Shown here one piece after another: positions 35,047 to 43,257 of a stretch of 64,000 nucleotides of DNA; position 1 is the stretch's first letter, and each line of letters opens with the position of its first letter. The stretch is taken from the NCBI RefSeq assembly GCF_000495795.1, contig NZ_AWGD01000039.1:32889-96888 (forward strand). Reading direction: 5' to 3'. This DNA is from Asticcacaulis sp. AC460. Lineage in GTDB: Bacteria > Pseudomonadota > Alphaproteobacteria > Caulobacterales > Caulobacteraceae. The translations under genes and the position numbers were made by a program. A model generated the notes under the pieces. It searched no databases. It saw only the letters and a program-made list of their open reading frames with translations, and was not told the origin of the DNA.

Positions 35047-35474
35047 CTATGTCGGATGCCATCCTCCTGGATACTTGTGCGGTGATATGGCTTGCCAACG
35101 GCGAACTCTCTCCTCAAACCGTGGAAGTCGTGGTGCACGCCGCCGGGACGGGGGGCGTCTTCGTATCGCCGATTTCGGCATGGGAGGTCGGGCTGTTGAG
35201 CCGGCCCAAACCGAACCGAACTGCGTCTCTGACTTTCCTGCCGGACCCCAAGACCTGGTTTGCCAGGTTCATGACCGGACCCGGAATCAAGGAAGCGCCC
35301 TTCAGCCACGATATCGCGATCGAAGCCTCGTGGCTGCCCGGCGAGATTCATGGCGATCCTGGCGATCGGCTTATTATTGCCACGGCCAGGACCCTGCAGA
35401 TTCCGGTCTTAACGCGCGACGCGAAAATACTGGATTATGCGAAGGGGGGGCACGTTATGGCGATCGCCTGCTAG
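35043..35474 (+). CDS. Type II toxin, PIN-domain ribonuclease (VapC-like)
   Basis: 143 aa PIN nuclease. The acidic active-site residues are visible: Asp in ILLDTCAVIW, Glu in SPISAWEVGLL, Asp in GDPGDRLIIATA and Asp in VLTRDAKILDYA. Paired with the Phd antitoxin at 34777 by a four-base overlap. VapC-type enzymes cut specific tRNA or rRNA sites; the target here is unknown. All four acidic residues are intact, so it should be active. Confidence 0.92.
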   Translation: MTMSDAILLDTCAVIWLANGELSPQTVEVVVHAAGTGGVFVSPISAWEVGLLSRPKPNRTASLTFLPDPKTWFARFMTGPGIKEAPFSHDIAIEASWLPGEIHGDPGDRLIIATARTLQIPVLTRDAKILDYAKGGHVMAIAC

Positions 35475-35575
35475 ACCTTAGGCAGATGATCTGCCGCCTC
35501 GATCGAAATGTCGCGAAGAGAGAGGCGTCGTTGTAGTAAAGAATCTGGCTATTGGGACAGGACTGGAGCCATAGG

Positions 35576-36223
35576 ATGGCAAAGAGCGATAAGCCTAATC
35601 TTCGGATTATGAGCGCCATCAACGTTGGCGAAGTCGAGAGCCTGAAGGTCTTGTTCGAAAATTTCCCCGACCATTTGAGGCCCAAACGTCTCAAGTACGG
35701 GCACTGGTTGAACTACGCCTGCGCATACGGCTCCGCCGACATCGTGAGGTATCTAATCTCCGTCGGGTTCGACGTAAATGCCAAGGGTCGCATGGGAGAG
35801 AATCCGCTGGCAATCGCGTGTATGCGAAGTCAGAAAGAGATTGTCCTGGTGTTGAAATCCGAGGGGGCAGGCTTCAATACGAACCGTCTTATCGAGAACC
35901 CCTTATTTCTGGCGATCGGCGGCGACAGCCCGGACTATGTGCAAACCCTTTTGGAAGCCGGCATCGACACTTCGACAAGATATGTTGTCGGATTGGAAGA
36001 TAACCCTTCGGTAGATGCTGTGGCATGGGCGATGATGAAGGGCGATCGCCCAACAGCCTTCACAATTGCTCTCTGGAATTCAAATGGTGACCAAGCTGCC
36101 GCAGAAGCTGCTATCGTTGAAGGCCAACGCCTCGCACAACAGATAAGAGGGCGAGAGGAAGCATTCGCAGCGGCGGAGAGACAAGCCTATCTCGAAAGGC
36201 CCGATCCACTTCGCTTGCATTGA
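35576..36223 (+). CDS. Ankyrin-repeat protein
   Basis: 215 aa cytoplasmic protein starting at the ATG at 35576 (GGAG nine bases upstream). Ankyrin-like helices: LNYACAYGSADIVRYLISVG and FDVNAKGRMGENPLAIACMR, then NPLFLAIGGDSPDYVQTLLEAG. The C terminus is a charged helix (EAFAAAERQAYLE). No enzyme domain. The codon usage and GC are lower than in housekeeping neighbours. It follows the toxin-antitoxin pair by about 100 bp and may belong to the same acquired segment; partner unknown. Confidence 0.78.
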   Translation: MAKSDKPNLRIMSAINVGEVESLKVLFENFPDHLRPKRLKYGHWLNYACAYGSADIVRYLISVGFDVNAKGRMGENPLAIACMRSQKEIVLVLKSEGAGFNTNRLIENPLFLAIGGDSPDYVQTLLEAGIDTSTRYVVGLEDNPSVDAVAWAMMKGDRPTAFTIALWNSNGDQAAAEAAIVEGQRLAQQIRGREEAFAAAERQAYLERPDPLRLH

Positions 36224-36249
36224 GGCACAGTGTGGACGCGTCCGAAGGG

Positions 36250-36978
36250 TCAGTTCACCCAGCCGCCGTCGATCACGTGGATCTGGCCGGTGGTGAAGCT
36301 CGATTCGTCGGAAGCCAGGTACAGGGCCAGGTTGGCCAGTTCCTCGACCCGGCCGAAGCGGCCCATGGCCTGGCGGGCGGTGAATTCGCTGTAGGCCTTG
36401 TCGAAGTCCCCCGTGTCGCGCAGGCGCTGCAGCAGGGAGGGGGTCTCGACCGTGCCGGGGCAGATGGCATTGCAGCGGATGCCTTTGGTCACGAAGTCCG
36501 CCGCGACGGCCTTCGTCAGGCCGATAACCGCCGCCTTGGTAGCGCCGTAGGCAAAGCGGTTGGGGATGCCTTTTACGGAAGAGGCGATCGACGACATGTT
36601 GATGATCGATCCTCCACCGAGAGCCAGCATACCCGGCAGGAAGGCGCGGACGGTGCGGTACTGCGCTGTCACGTTCAGGTCGAGTGAGAACTGCCAGGCA
36701 TCTTCGTCGCAATCCAGAATCGTTCCGGCATGGACATAGCCGGCGCAATTGTAGAGGACGTTAACTTCCGGAAATTCGGAAGCGAGTGCCTTGACCGCTT
36801 CGGCATTGGTGACGTCCAGCACGCGCGGGATGGCGCCTTCGATCGTGCCGATGAGGTCTGCCTTGATGTCGGTGGCGATGACGGTCGCGCCGTGCGCAAT
36901 GAACAGTTCGGCGGTGGCGCGGCCAATGCCCTGGCCGGCGGCGGTGATCAGGGCGGTTTTCCCGGCAAGACGTGGCAT
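36250..36978 (-). CDS. SDR dehydrogenase of the L-fucose cluster
   Basis: 242 aa. NAD motif TAAGQGIGRATAEL, NCAGY, Ser in INMSSIASSVKG and YGATK, then PGTVETPSL and the ending GQIHVIDGGWVN. In known L-fucose pathways an SDR oxidises either L-fucose itself (FucX of Campylobacter jejuni) or 2-keto-3-deoxy-L-fuconate (Xanthomonas type). Since an aldo-keto reductase likely to oxidise L-fucose is present at 38662, the second role is my preference. It is separated from the UxaA genes by repeat copy B. Confidence 0.82.
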   Translation of the reverse strand: MPRLAGKTALITAAGQGIGRATAELFIAHGATVIATDIKADLIGTIEGAIPRVLDVTNAEAVKALASEFPEVNVLYNCAGYVHAGTILDCDEDAWQFSLDLNVTAQYRTVRAFLPGMLALGGGSIINMSSIASSVKGIPNRFAYGATKAAVIGLTKAVAADFVTKGIRCNAICPGTVETPSLLQRLRDTGDFDKAYSEFTARQAMGRFGRVEELANLALYLASDESSFTTGQIHVIDGGWVN

Positions 36979-37021
36979 AGGTGGTCTCTTCTTTAGCCGC
37001 TGCGCGGCGTCAACGATGGAA

Positions 37022-37135
37022 AGGGTTGTCCACAGATAAGCCAGATAAGCCAGATTTCAGGTTTTTACGGGTATGGCTGAGCCTGTGACGCCGCTCGGAC
37101 CATCTGACTTATCTGGCTTATCTGTGGACAACCCT
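37022..37135. repeat. AAGCCAGAT inverted-repeat element, copy B
   Basis: Arms of 34 bp (37022-37055 and 37102-37135) with a single mismatch, around a 46-bp spacer. Outer ends AGGGTTGTCCACAG, inner ends AAGCCAGAT repeated twice. The element is bracketed by direct copies of AGCCGCTGCGCGGC at 36995-37008 and 37147-37160, each itself a small hairpin. It separates the SDR from the UxaA gene inside an otherwise co-directional cluster. Confidence 0.88.
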
Positions 37136-37161
37136 CGCGAAGGTAAAGCCGCTGCGCGGCC

Positions 37162-38373
37162 TCAGAACTGTTTCAACGGCAGGCAGGCCGGCCCAACCGG
37201 ATCGAAGGCCTTGTAGGTCAGGATGAATTCCTGGTGCCCCATGGCCTCGCTCAGGGTCTGGCGGCCGGCGGCGACCTCCAGGATCAGGTTGGTGATCTCC
37301 TCGCCGACCTCGTCCAGGGTGCCACGGCCTTCCATGATGCGGCCGGCGTCGATATCCATATCGGCCGCCAGCTTGCGGTAGGTTTCCGGGTTGGCGCAGA
37401 CCTTGATCACCGGCGATATGGCCGAACCGACGACGCTGCCGCGGCCGGTGGTGAACAGCGTGACATGGGCCCCGCAGGCGATAAGCTCCACAATTTCCGC
37501 ATTATCGGAAATGTTGGGGAAGCCGAAGCGCGGTTCACCATCCGGCACCACGTCCAGCAGGTACAGCCCGCCGGTCGGCGGCAGGTCGCCCGGTTTCAGT
37601 ATCCCGCAGATCGGCGCCGCGCCCGACTTGGAATAGGCGCCCATCGACTTTTCTTCCTGGGTGGTCAGGCCGCCCTCGGCATTGCCGGGCGCGAACGAGC
37701 CGAAGCCCATGACCGTGTAGTAGGCCTCGGCCTTCTGGACGCAGGCTTCCAGCTCGGCGCCCAGTTCCGGCGTGATGGCGCGCGAGGCCATGATCTTTTC
37801 GCAGCCGACCAGTTCGCCGGTTTCTTCGAAGATGCAGGCGGCGCCCAACGCCCCAAGCGTGTCGAAGGCGCGGCCGACGGCCGGATTGGCGGTGATGCCC
37901 GACGTGCCGTCCGAGCCGCCGCAGATGGTGGCGACGACCAGTTCGGACACGTCCATCTGGCCGCGCGGTGTTTGGTTGGCGACAGCCTGGATACGGCGCA
38001 CGGCCTCCAGGCCCTTGCGGATGGTCTCGGCGGTGCCGCCTTCGTTCTGGATGACGAAGGTCTCGACCGGGCGACCCGAGGCCTCGATGGCGCGGGTCAG
38101 GGCGCTGCGGTTGAAGCTTTCGCAGCCCAGCGACACCAGTACCACGCCGCCGACATTGGGGTGGGTGCAGAGCGCCTTCATCATGTCGAAGGCGTAGTGG
38201 TTGGGATAGCAGCCCGGAAAGCCGATCAGATGGACTTCGCTGTCGTCGGCCTTGTCGACGATGCGGCGGGCGACGTGGTGGGCGCATTCGACCAAATAGG
38301 CGACCGCGATGACATTGCGGATGCCCTTGCGGCCGTCGTTACGCAGCCAGGCCTCGAACTGTTGCTCAGCCAT
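37162..38373 (-). CDS. UxaA-family dehydratase, large (C-terminal) subunit; probable L-fuconate dehydratase
   Basis: 403 aa, homologous to the C-terminal domain of altronate dehydratase. Cys-rich catalytic motifs: LIGFPGCYPNHYA, VVLVSLGCESFNRS, ATICGGSDGTSGITANPAVG and LFTTGRGSVVGSAISPVIKV. The start (ATG 38373) overlaps the end of the small-subunit gene by eight bases. In single-chain UxaA both parts are fused; here, as in the C. jejuni fuc locus, they are two genes. Context with FucP, lactonase and mutarotase points to L-fuconate as substrate; altronate is the alternative. Confidence 0.88.
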   Translation of the reverse strand: MAEQQFEAWLRNDGRKGIRNVIAVAYLVECAHHVARRIVDKADDSEVHLIGFPGCYPNHYAFDMMKALCTHPNVGGVVLVSLGCESFNRSALTRAIEASGRPVETFVIQNEGGTAETIRKGLEAVRRIQAVANQTPRGQMDVSELVVATICGGSDGTSGITANPAVGRAFDTLGALGAACIFEETGELVGCEKIMASRAITPELGAELEACVQKAEAYYTVMGFGSFAPGNAEGGLTTQEEKSMGAYSKSGAAPICGILKPGDLPPTGGLYLLDVVPDGEPRFGFPNISDNAEIVELIACGAHVTLFTTGRGSVVGSAISPVIKVCANPETYRKLAADMDIDAGRIMEGRGTLDEVGEEITNLILEVAAGRQTLSEAMGHQEFILTYKAFDPVGPACLPLKQF

Positions 38374-38665
38374 GGCCCGTGGCCTCACGCGTATGGGAAC
38401 TGATGTAGTCGCTTTTCATATTGTGCATATGGACATGGCCGCCGCGTTGCGCATCGGCAGTCATCGAGCCGATCGGGGCGCCGTATTTGTAGATCTTGTC
38501 GCCGGCCTTCAGGTCGTAGCGCGCGATCTTGTGGCCGACATCGATATCGGATGACAGAGCGGCATCGGCATCGTCGAAGGTCACGACCTGGCCGACTGTG
38601 GCGTGTTCGCGGCAGACCAGGACATTGTCGTCGCCATGCAGCAGGATAAAGGGGCCGAAATTCAT
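38366..38665 (-). CDS. UxaA-family dehydratase, small (SAF-domain) subunit
   Basis: 99 aa, equivalent to the N-terminal SAF domain of altronate dehydratase. It has the expected core DIDVGHKIARYDLKAGDKIY and YGAPIGSMTADAQRGGHVHMHN, the latter with the conserved histidines. The ATG overlaps the AKR stop by four bases. Its separate reading frame with normal start and stop, and the short overlap with the large subunit, show a genuine two-gene enzyme and not a frameshift. Confidence 0.88.
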   Translation of the reverse strand: MNFGPFILLHGDDNVLVCREHATVGQVVTFDDADAALSSDIDVGHKIARYDLKAGDKIYKYGAPIGSMTADAQRGGHVHMHNMKSDYISSHTREATGHG

Positions 38666-39684
38666 GACGTTACGCTTTCGGGGACAGGTGCGTCCTCGTG
38701 CATCAGGCCGCGCTCTTTCAGCGCCTCCCACAGGGCGTCCGGGATCGGGGTGTGGAAAAGGTCGAGATTGGTCTCGACCTGGCCCGCTGAGACCATGCCC
38801 GGGATGACGCAGGCCACCGCCGGGTGGGCCAGGGGAAATTGCAGGGCTGCTGCCGGCAGGGGTACGCCGTGGTCGGCGCAGATGCGGCCCAGCGCCTTGG
38901 CGCGGGTGGCGACGTCCTCAGGGACGGCGCCGTAATTGTAATGGTTGTCGCCGACCAGGATACCGGAGTTGAATGGCCCGCCCAGGATGATCGACATTTT
39001 GCGGCGTTCGCATTCCGGCAGCAGGTCGTCGAGCGCGCCCTGTTCCAGCAGGGTATAGCGTCCGGCCAGCAGGATGGTGTCCAGGTCGGTATGCGGCATG
39101 ACCTCGAGGCAGATGCCGGTCTCGTTGACGCCAAGGCCGATGGCGCCGACATTGCGTGCCGACTTCAGCTCGTCCATGGCGCGGTAGCCGCTGTTCAGGA
39201 AAATCTTGGTGTGATGGGCGGCGTTATCGCCGTGCGGCATGGTGCCGATATCGTGGCATAGCAGGATGTCGATATAGTCGCGTTTCAGGCGGGCCACGCT
39301 GGATTCGAACGACCGCATGATGCCGTCATAGGAATAGTCGAAGCGCGGCTCGAACGGATCGCCGTCGACAAAGCCATGTCGTTCGGTTCCCGGTGGTGGC
39401 GTGCCGGGCAGGGGATCCAGCACGCGGCCGACCTTGGTCGACAGGATGGCGCCCGCCGGCAGCATGGCGCCGACGCGACGCTCCGACAGACCCTGGCCGT
39501 AGTGCGGGGCGGTGTCGACATAGGCGATGCCGTGCCGGAAAGCGGCGTCCAGCGCCTTTTCAGCATCTTCGTCGGCGACGGTGCGGTACAGGTTGCCGAT
39601 TCCCGCCGCGCCGAAACCAAGCGCGGTGACGGTCACCGGCGTCTTGCCGATGGCGTTTCGAGGCAGGGAAGGGATAAGGCTCAC
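38662..39684 (-). CDS. Aldo-keto reductase; probable L-fucose dehydrogenase
   Basis: 340 aa from the GTG at 39684; the start is uncertain because the frame stays open to a TTG at 39750 and neither has a strong ribosome-binding site. AKR features: LGFGAAGIGNLYR, AYVDTAPHYGQGLSERRVG with the catalytic Asp/Tyr, STKVGRVLDP (Lys) and LLCHDIGTM (His). The protein resembles D-threo-aldose 1-dehydrogenases, which oxidise L-fucose with NAD(P). It opens the AKR-UxaA(small)-UxaA(large) transcription unit. Confidence 0.85.
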   Translation of the reverse strand: MSLIPSLPRNAIGKTPVTVTALGFGAAGIGNLYRTVADEDAEKALDAAFRHGIAYVDTAPHYGQGLSERRVGAMLPAGAILSTKVGRVLDPLPGTPPPGTERHGFVDGDPFEPRFDYSYDGIMRSFESSVARLKRDYIDILLCHDIGTMPHGDNAAHHTKIFLNSGYRAMDELKSARNVGAIGLGVNETGICLEVMPHTDLDTILLAGRYTLLEQGALDDLLPECERRKMSIILGGPFNSGILVGDNHYNYGAVPEDVATRAKALGRICADHGVPLPAAALQFPLAHPAVACVIPGMVSAGQVETNLDLFHTPIPDALWEALKERGLMHEDAPVPESVTS

Positions 39685-39784
39685 CGGGTTACGCGTTTCG
39701 TCGCTGAGATTTAAGTTTGAAACTGTTCTTATAGATGAAATGAATAACAACCCGTCATGTCACAGGCAAGCAAATTATCTCGTG

Positions 39785-40558
39785 TCAGCCGGGGCCGCCC
39801 AAGGATTTGCTCAGGGTCTTGGCCACCGTCTTCAGCCGGACCAGGGCCTCGTCCTGGGTAACGCCGTCATGGACGTGGATATAGGGCATGGTCAGGGCGG
39901 CCACCGTGGTGACGTCGCTCATCACCGGCGCCGAAAGGTCGGTGATGCCGTCGATATATTCCGAAGCCGAGGTGAAATGGCCCTGGCCCAGGGCGGCTTC
40001 GGCGTGGGCTTCGAAGCTCTTCCATTCGTCGCTGGTGGCGCCGGCCTTGAGCAGGGTGCGCCATTGTTCGCGGATCTTGGGTTTTTGAAACGCGTAGAGC
40101 ACCACGCCCGAGGTCGAATGGATCAGCGGGCGCTGGTAACCCACCCGCACGGAGAAGCCGAGGTCGCCCGGCGCTTCGATGCGGGCAATGACCACCATGC
40201 GGTCGTCAGAGGCGATGGTCAGATGGCAGGCTTGGCGGGTGGCTTCGCTTAGGGACTGCATCATCGGCAGGGCGCTGGCCAGAAGGTTCTGGCTGGGGCC
40301 GCGCGAGATGCCCAGCGAGAACAGCTTGTTGGTCAGTTCGAAGCCGTCGCCGCGTGGCGAGGCGCCGACATAGCCGCGCGCTTCCAGCACCTGGACCATG
40401 CGGAACAGTTCGCTGACCGACCGGTCCAATTGCTGGGAGATCTGCGACAGAGTCATGGGGCTCTTGGCTGAGGCCAGCAGTTCCAGGACGTCGAGGCCCT
40501 TTTCGAGCGCCGGGGCGCGGTACTTGGCGGCAGGGGAGTCTTTGGTGTCTTTAGGCAT
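39785..40558 (-). CDS. IclR-family regulator of the L-fucose cluster
   Basis: 257 aa from the ATG at 40558. Winged helix: APALEKGLDVLELLASAKSP, MTLSQISQQLDRSVSELFRM and VLEARGYV, followed by the IclR effector domain (HLTIASDDRMVVIARIEAPG, SEYIDGITDLSAPVMS). An IclR regulator also sits at the C. jejuni fuc locus. The start lies inside the lactonase coding end (eight-base overlap), so it is co-transcribed with fucP and the lactonase and can autoregulate. Likely ligand: L-fucose or a pathway intermediate. Confidence 0.9.
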   Translation of the reverse strand: MPKDTKDSPAAKYRAPALEKGLDVLELLASAKSPMTLSQISQQLDRSVSELFRMVQVLEARGYVGASPRGDGFELTNKLFSLGISRGPSQNLLASALPMMQSLSEATRQACHLTIASDDRMVVIARIEAPGDLGFSVRVGYQRPLIHSTSGVVLYAFQKPKIREQWRTLLKAGATSDEWKSFEAHAEAALGQGHFTSASEYIDGITDLSAPVMSDVTTVAALTMPYIHVHDGVTQDEALVRLKTVAKTLSKSLGGPG

Positions 40559-41381
40559 TTTGCAGAGCCTCGTCGAAGGCGTAAAGGCGGCGGGCATTGC
40601 CGCCCAGAATGGCGTCACGTATGAGGGTGTCCTTATCGGCCAGCCAAGCCGAGGTCCAGTCAAACCAGGCACGGTAGCTGTCCTTGAGCAGGACGACTGG
40701 CCAGTCGGAGCCCCACAGCAGCCGGTCGGCGCCGAAAGCGGCGAACAGGTGGTCGGCATAGGACGTTATTGGCAGACCATCCGCCTCGGTCAGCAGGCCA
40801 GAAAGCTTGCAGGCGACATTGGGGTTTTCGGCCACGCGGGAAATCTGGTCCGCCCAGGGCTGCATCTCACCGGCGGCGATGGGCGGCTTGGCGCCGTGGT
40901 CGATGATGATGCGCAAGGTGGGGTAGTCGCGGGCGATGCGGTCGATGGCGGCCAGGTGACGCGTAAAGACCAGGGCGTCGAAGATCAGGCCGCGTGTGGT
41001 CATCTCTTCCAGGGCGGGGCGGCAGGCGTCCTGCAGGATCCAGTGGTCTGCCAGCCCTTGCAGCATCGGGCGGAGGCCCTTCAGCTTCGGCTGGCGCGAT
41101 AGATAGGCGATGCGGTCGGGCGCCTTGGGCGAGGCAAAATCGGTCCAGCCCACCACCGCCTTTATCAGCGGCTCGGCCTTGGCCAGGGACAGCATCCACA
41201 TGGTGTCGGTTTCGGACGGCTGGGACTGAACCAGGACCGTGCCGGTGACGCCACAGTCGGCCGTGACTTCGCGCAGGTCGGCGGCAACGAAGTCGCGGTA
41301 TATCTCCGGCAGGTCCGGCGTCGGCCATGAATGGTCGTTGCGGCCGATCTGCCAGAGATGCTGGTGGGCGTCGATGATCAT
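40551..41381 (-). CDS. Amidohydrolase-2 family lactonase; probable L-fuconolactonase
   Basis: 276 aa TIM-barrel hydrolase. The start MIIDAHQHLWQIGRNDHSWP holds the HxH metal motif; later features are VGWTDFASP, LKGLRPMLQG, the His in IIIDHGAKPPIA and the catalytic Asp in RLLWGSDWPVVLL, as in L-fucono- and L-rhamnono-lactonases. The ATG overlaps the fucP stop by one base (TAATG), and its end overlaps iclR. It opens the lactone produced by the fucose dehydrogenase. Confidence 0.9.
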   Translation of the reverse strand: MIIDAHQHLWQIGRNDHSWPTPDLPEIYRDFVAADLREVTADCGVTGTVLVQSQPSETDTMWMLSLAKAEPLIKAVVGWTDFASPKAPDRIAYLSRQPKLKGLRPMLQGLADHWILQDACRPALEEMTTRGLIFDALVFTRHLAAIDRIARDYPTLRIIIDHGAKPPIAAGEMQPWADQISRVAENPNVACKLSGLLTEADGLPITSYADHLFAAFGADRLLWGSDWPVVLLKDSYRAWFDWTSAWLADKDTLIRDAILGGNARRLYAFDEALQNA

Positions 41382-42688
41382 TAGTGTGAGGGTGCTGTGG
41401 AGGGATCGGCCTTTACGCCCTTGGGCGCGGTGAAGGCGTAGAGGGCGATGACGGCGAAACAGGCGGCGACGACCACGAAGGCAGTGCGGATATGGCTGTG
41501 GTCGGAGACAAAGCCCATGATCGCCGTCAACACGGCGCCGCCGATGATGCTCATGACCAGAAGGGACGAACCTGTCTTGGTCAGGTTGCCGAGGCCGGCG
41601 ATCGAGACGGCGAATATGGTGGGGAACATGATCGACATGAAGAAGGACGAGGCGACCAGAGCCCACATGCCGGTTTCTCCGCCCAATGCCACGGCCGTGG
41701 CCATCAGGGCGATATTGATAACGGCAAAAACACCGAGGATCAGGTTGGGCGACAGCTTGCTCATCAGGGCCGTGCCGAAGAAGCGGCCGGCGGCGAAGGC
41801 GCCGAGGGCATAGTAGAGATAGGTGGCAGCGTCCTTGTCGACCAGGCCGATTTCCTTCTGGCCGTAGCGGATCATGTAGCTCCAGATGCCGACCTGAGCG
41901 CCGACATAGAAGAACTGCGCCACGACGCCCAGCAGGAAGCGCGGCTTGCTGAACAAACGGCCGATCGAGGCGAAGAAGCCGACATGTTCGCCAGTGTCCT
42001 CTTCGGCGTTTTTGACGGCGGCGGCGGGGAATTTCGACAACAGGACCAGGGCGGCCCAGGCCAGGACGACAACGCCGATGATCAGGTAGGGCGTCTGCAC
42101 AGCCTTGACTTCGGAGACGAAGAAGGCCTGGCGCGCGGCGTCGGTCATGGCGGCCAGAGCCGACTCATCATGTTCGATGCCGGACAGGATGAAGGTCTGG
42201 CCGACCCAGATTCCGGCCAGCGACCCCAAGGGGTTGAAGGCCTGGGCCAGGTTGAGGCGGAAAGCTGCCTTTTCCGGTGAACCCAGGACCGTGATCAGCG
42301 GATTGGCCGAGGTTTCCAGGAAGGCGAGGCCGGACGCGATGATGAACAGGGCGCCCAGGAAGTTGTTGTATTGGTGGTTTTCGGCGGCCGGCCAGAACAG
42401 GAAGGCGCCGATAGCGTACAGGACCAGGCCCACGATCACGGCGGCCTTGTAGCCCAGCTTGCGCATCAGGAAGGCGGCGGGGAGGGCGAGGAAGAAATAG
42501 CCCATATAGAAGGCCGACTGGACCAGGCCCGACTGCAGGTCGCTGAGGACGAAGGCTTTCTTGAACTGCGGGATCAGAATGTCGTTGAGGTTGTTGGCCA
42601 TGCCCCAGAAGAAGAACAGGGCGGTGATCAGCAGCACGGGCCAGAGCGCATTACGCGCCGGCGTGCCGGGGGCAGGCGATGTCGACAT
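41381..42688 (-). CDS. fucP: L-fucose:proton symporter, FHS family MFS
   Basis: 435 aa with twelve membrane segments. FHS-family signatures: LLITALFFFWGMANNLNDILIP in segment 1, GLVQSAFYMGYFFLALPAA, LETSANPLITVLGSPEKA and LNLAQAFNPLGSLAG, FYVGAQVGIWSYMIRY and MSIMFPTIFAVSIAGLG. ATG at 42688 preceded by AGGGA. First gene of the fucP-lactonase-iclR unit, divergent from the mutarotase. It imports the L-fucose released by the GH29 and GH95 enzymes in this window. Confidence 0.92.
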   Translation of the reverse strand: MSTSPAPGTPARNALWPVLLITALFFFWGMANNLNDILIPQFKKAFVLSDLQSGLVQSAFYMGYFFLALPAAFLMRKLGYKAAVIVGLVLYAIGAFLFWPAAENHQYNNFLGALFIIASGLAFLETSANPLITVLGSPEKAAFRLNLAQAFNPLGSLAGIWVGQTFILSGIEHDESALAAMTDAARQAFFVSEVKAVQTPYLIIGVVVLAWAALVLLSKFPAAAVKNAEEDTGEHVGFFASIGRLFSKPRFLLGVVAQFFYVGAQVGIWSYMIRYGQKEIGLVDKDAATYLYYALGAFAAGRFFGTALMSKLSPNLILGVFAVINIALMATAVALGGETGMWALVASSFFMSIMFPTIFAVSIAGLGNLTKTGSSLLVMSIIGGAVLTAIMGFVSDHSHIRTAFVVVAACFAVIALYAFTAPKGVKADPSTAPSH

Positions 42689-42736
42689 GGATATTTTCCC
42701 TGAGTATTTTGGGGTCTCTAATAACCCTTGTTCTTG

Positions 42737-42755
42737 TGTGACATTTAACATCACA
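42737..42755. promoter_or_regulatory. Candidate IclR operator between fucP and mutarotase
   Basis: TGTGA-N9-TCACA palindrome in the middle of the 146-bp divergent region, surrounded by AT-rich DNA. It is well placed to control both directions. Its likeness to a CRP-type site is noted; alphaproteobacterial regulators of that class cannot be excluded. Confidence 0.45.
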
Positions 42756-42834
42756 TATGAACGCGCTCGTCAAATATGAAATTTGCCAAGCCGGATTTTG
42801 CCGTCTATATACTCAGACAATAACGAGGAAGCCC

Positions 42835-43185
42835 ATGCCGGACAAACTGTACTATGCGCTGGATCTCAAGGATGATCCAGTGTTGATCGAACGTTACAAG
42901 GCCTGGCATGCCCCCGGAGCGGTGCCTGCGGCGATCAACGCCTCGATTCGCGATGCCGGCATCGAGGCGCTGGAGATCTTCCTGGTCGGCAACCGGATGT
43001 TCATGGTTCTGACGCCGGGCGAGAGCTTCGATCCGGCGGCCAAGGCGGCAGCCGATGCCGCCAGTTCCGACGTCCAGGCTTGGGAGACCCTGATGTGGCA
43101 GTTCCAGCAGGCCTTGCCCTTTGCCGCCGAAGGTGAAAAATGGCTGCCGATGCAACGCATCTACGCCCTGAGCGAACAGCCGTAA
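42835..43185 (+). CDS. L-fucose/L-rhamnose mutarotase family protein
   Basis: 116 aa, the usual size. The RhaM fold is shown by LYYALDLKDDPVLIERYKAWH, IRDAGIEALEIFLVGNRMFMVL and WETLMWQFQQALP with EKWLPMQRIYAL at the C terminus; the His/Tyr/Trp residues of the active site are present. It interconverts sugar anomers. In the C. jejuni fuc locus the homologue FucM acts on L-fucose. It is divergent from fucP with a good ribosome-binding site (GAGGA). Confidence 0.9.
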   Translation: MPDKLYYALDLKDDPVLIERYKAWHAPGAVPAAINASIRDAGIEALEIFLVGNRMFMVLTPGESFDPAAKAAADAASSDVQAWETLMWQFQQALPFAAEGEKWLPMQRIYALSEQP

Positions 43186-43257
43186 AAAGTACTACAATTT
43201 CGTTCCGGCCTGCGCTAAGAAGGCCGGCCAGCACAAAATCACAGGGAAAAAGTTTCT

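Noticed and set aside
36080..36748. Minus-strand frame of about 222 codons overlapping the ankyrin and SDR genes
   Set aside because: Out of frame with the clear SDR gene and without recognisable start or motifs.
37162..38665. UxaA as a frameshifted pseudogene
   Set aside because: Both parts have proper starts, stops, intact motifs and a short overlap; the same two-gene form is known elsewhere.
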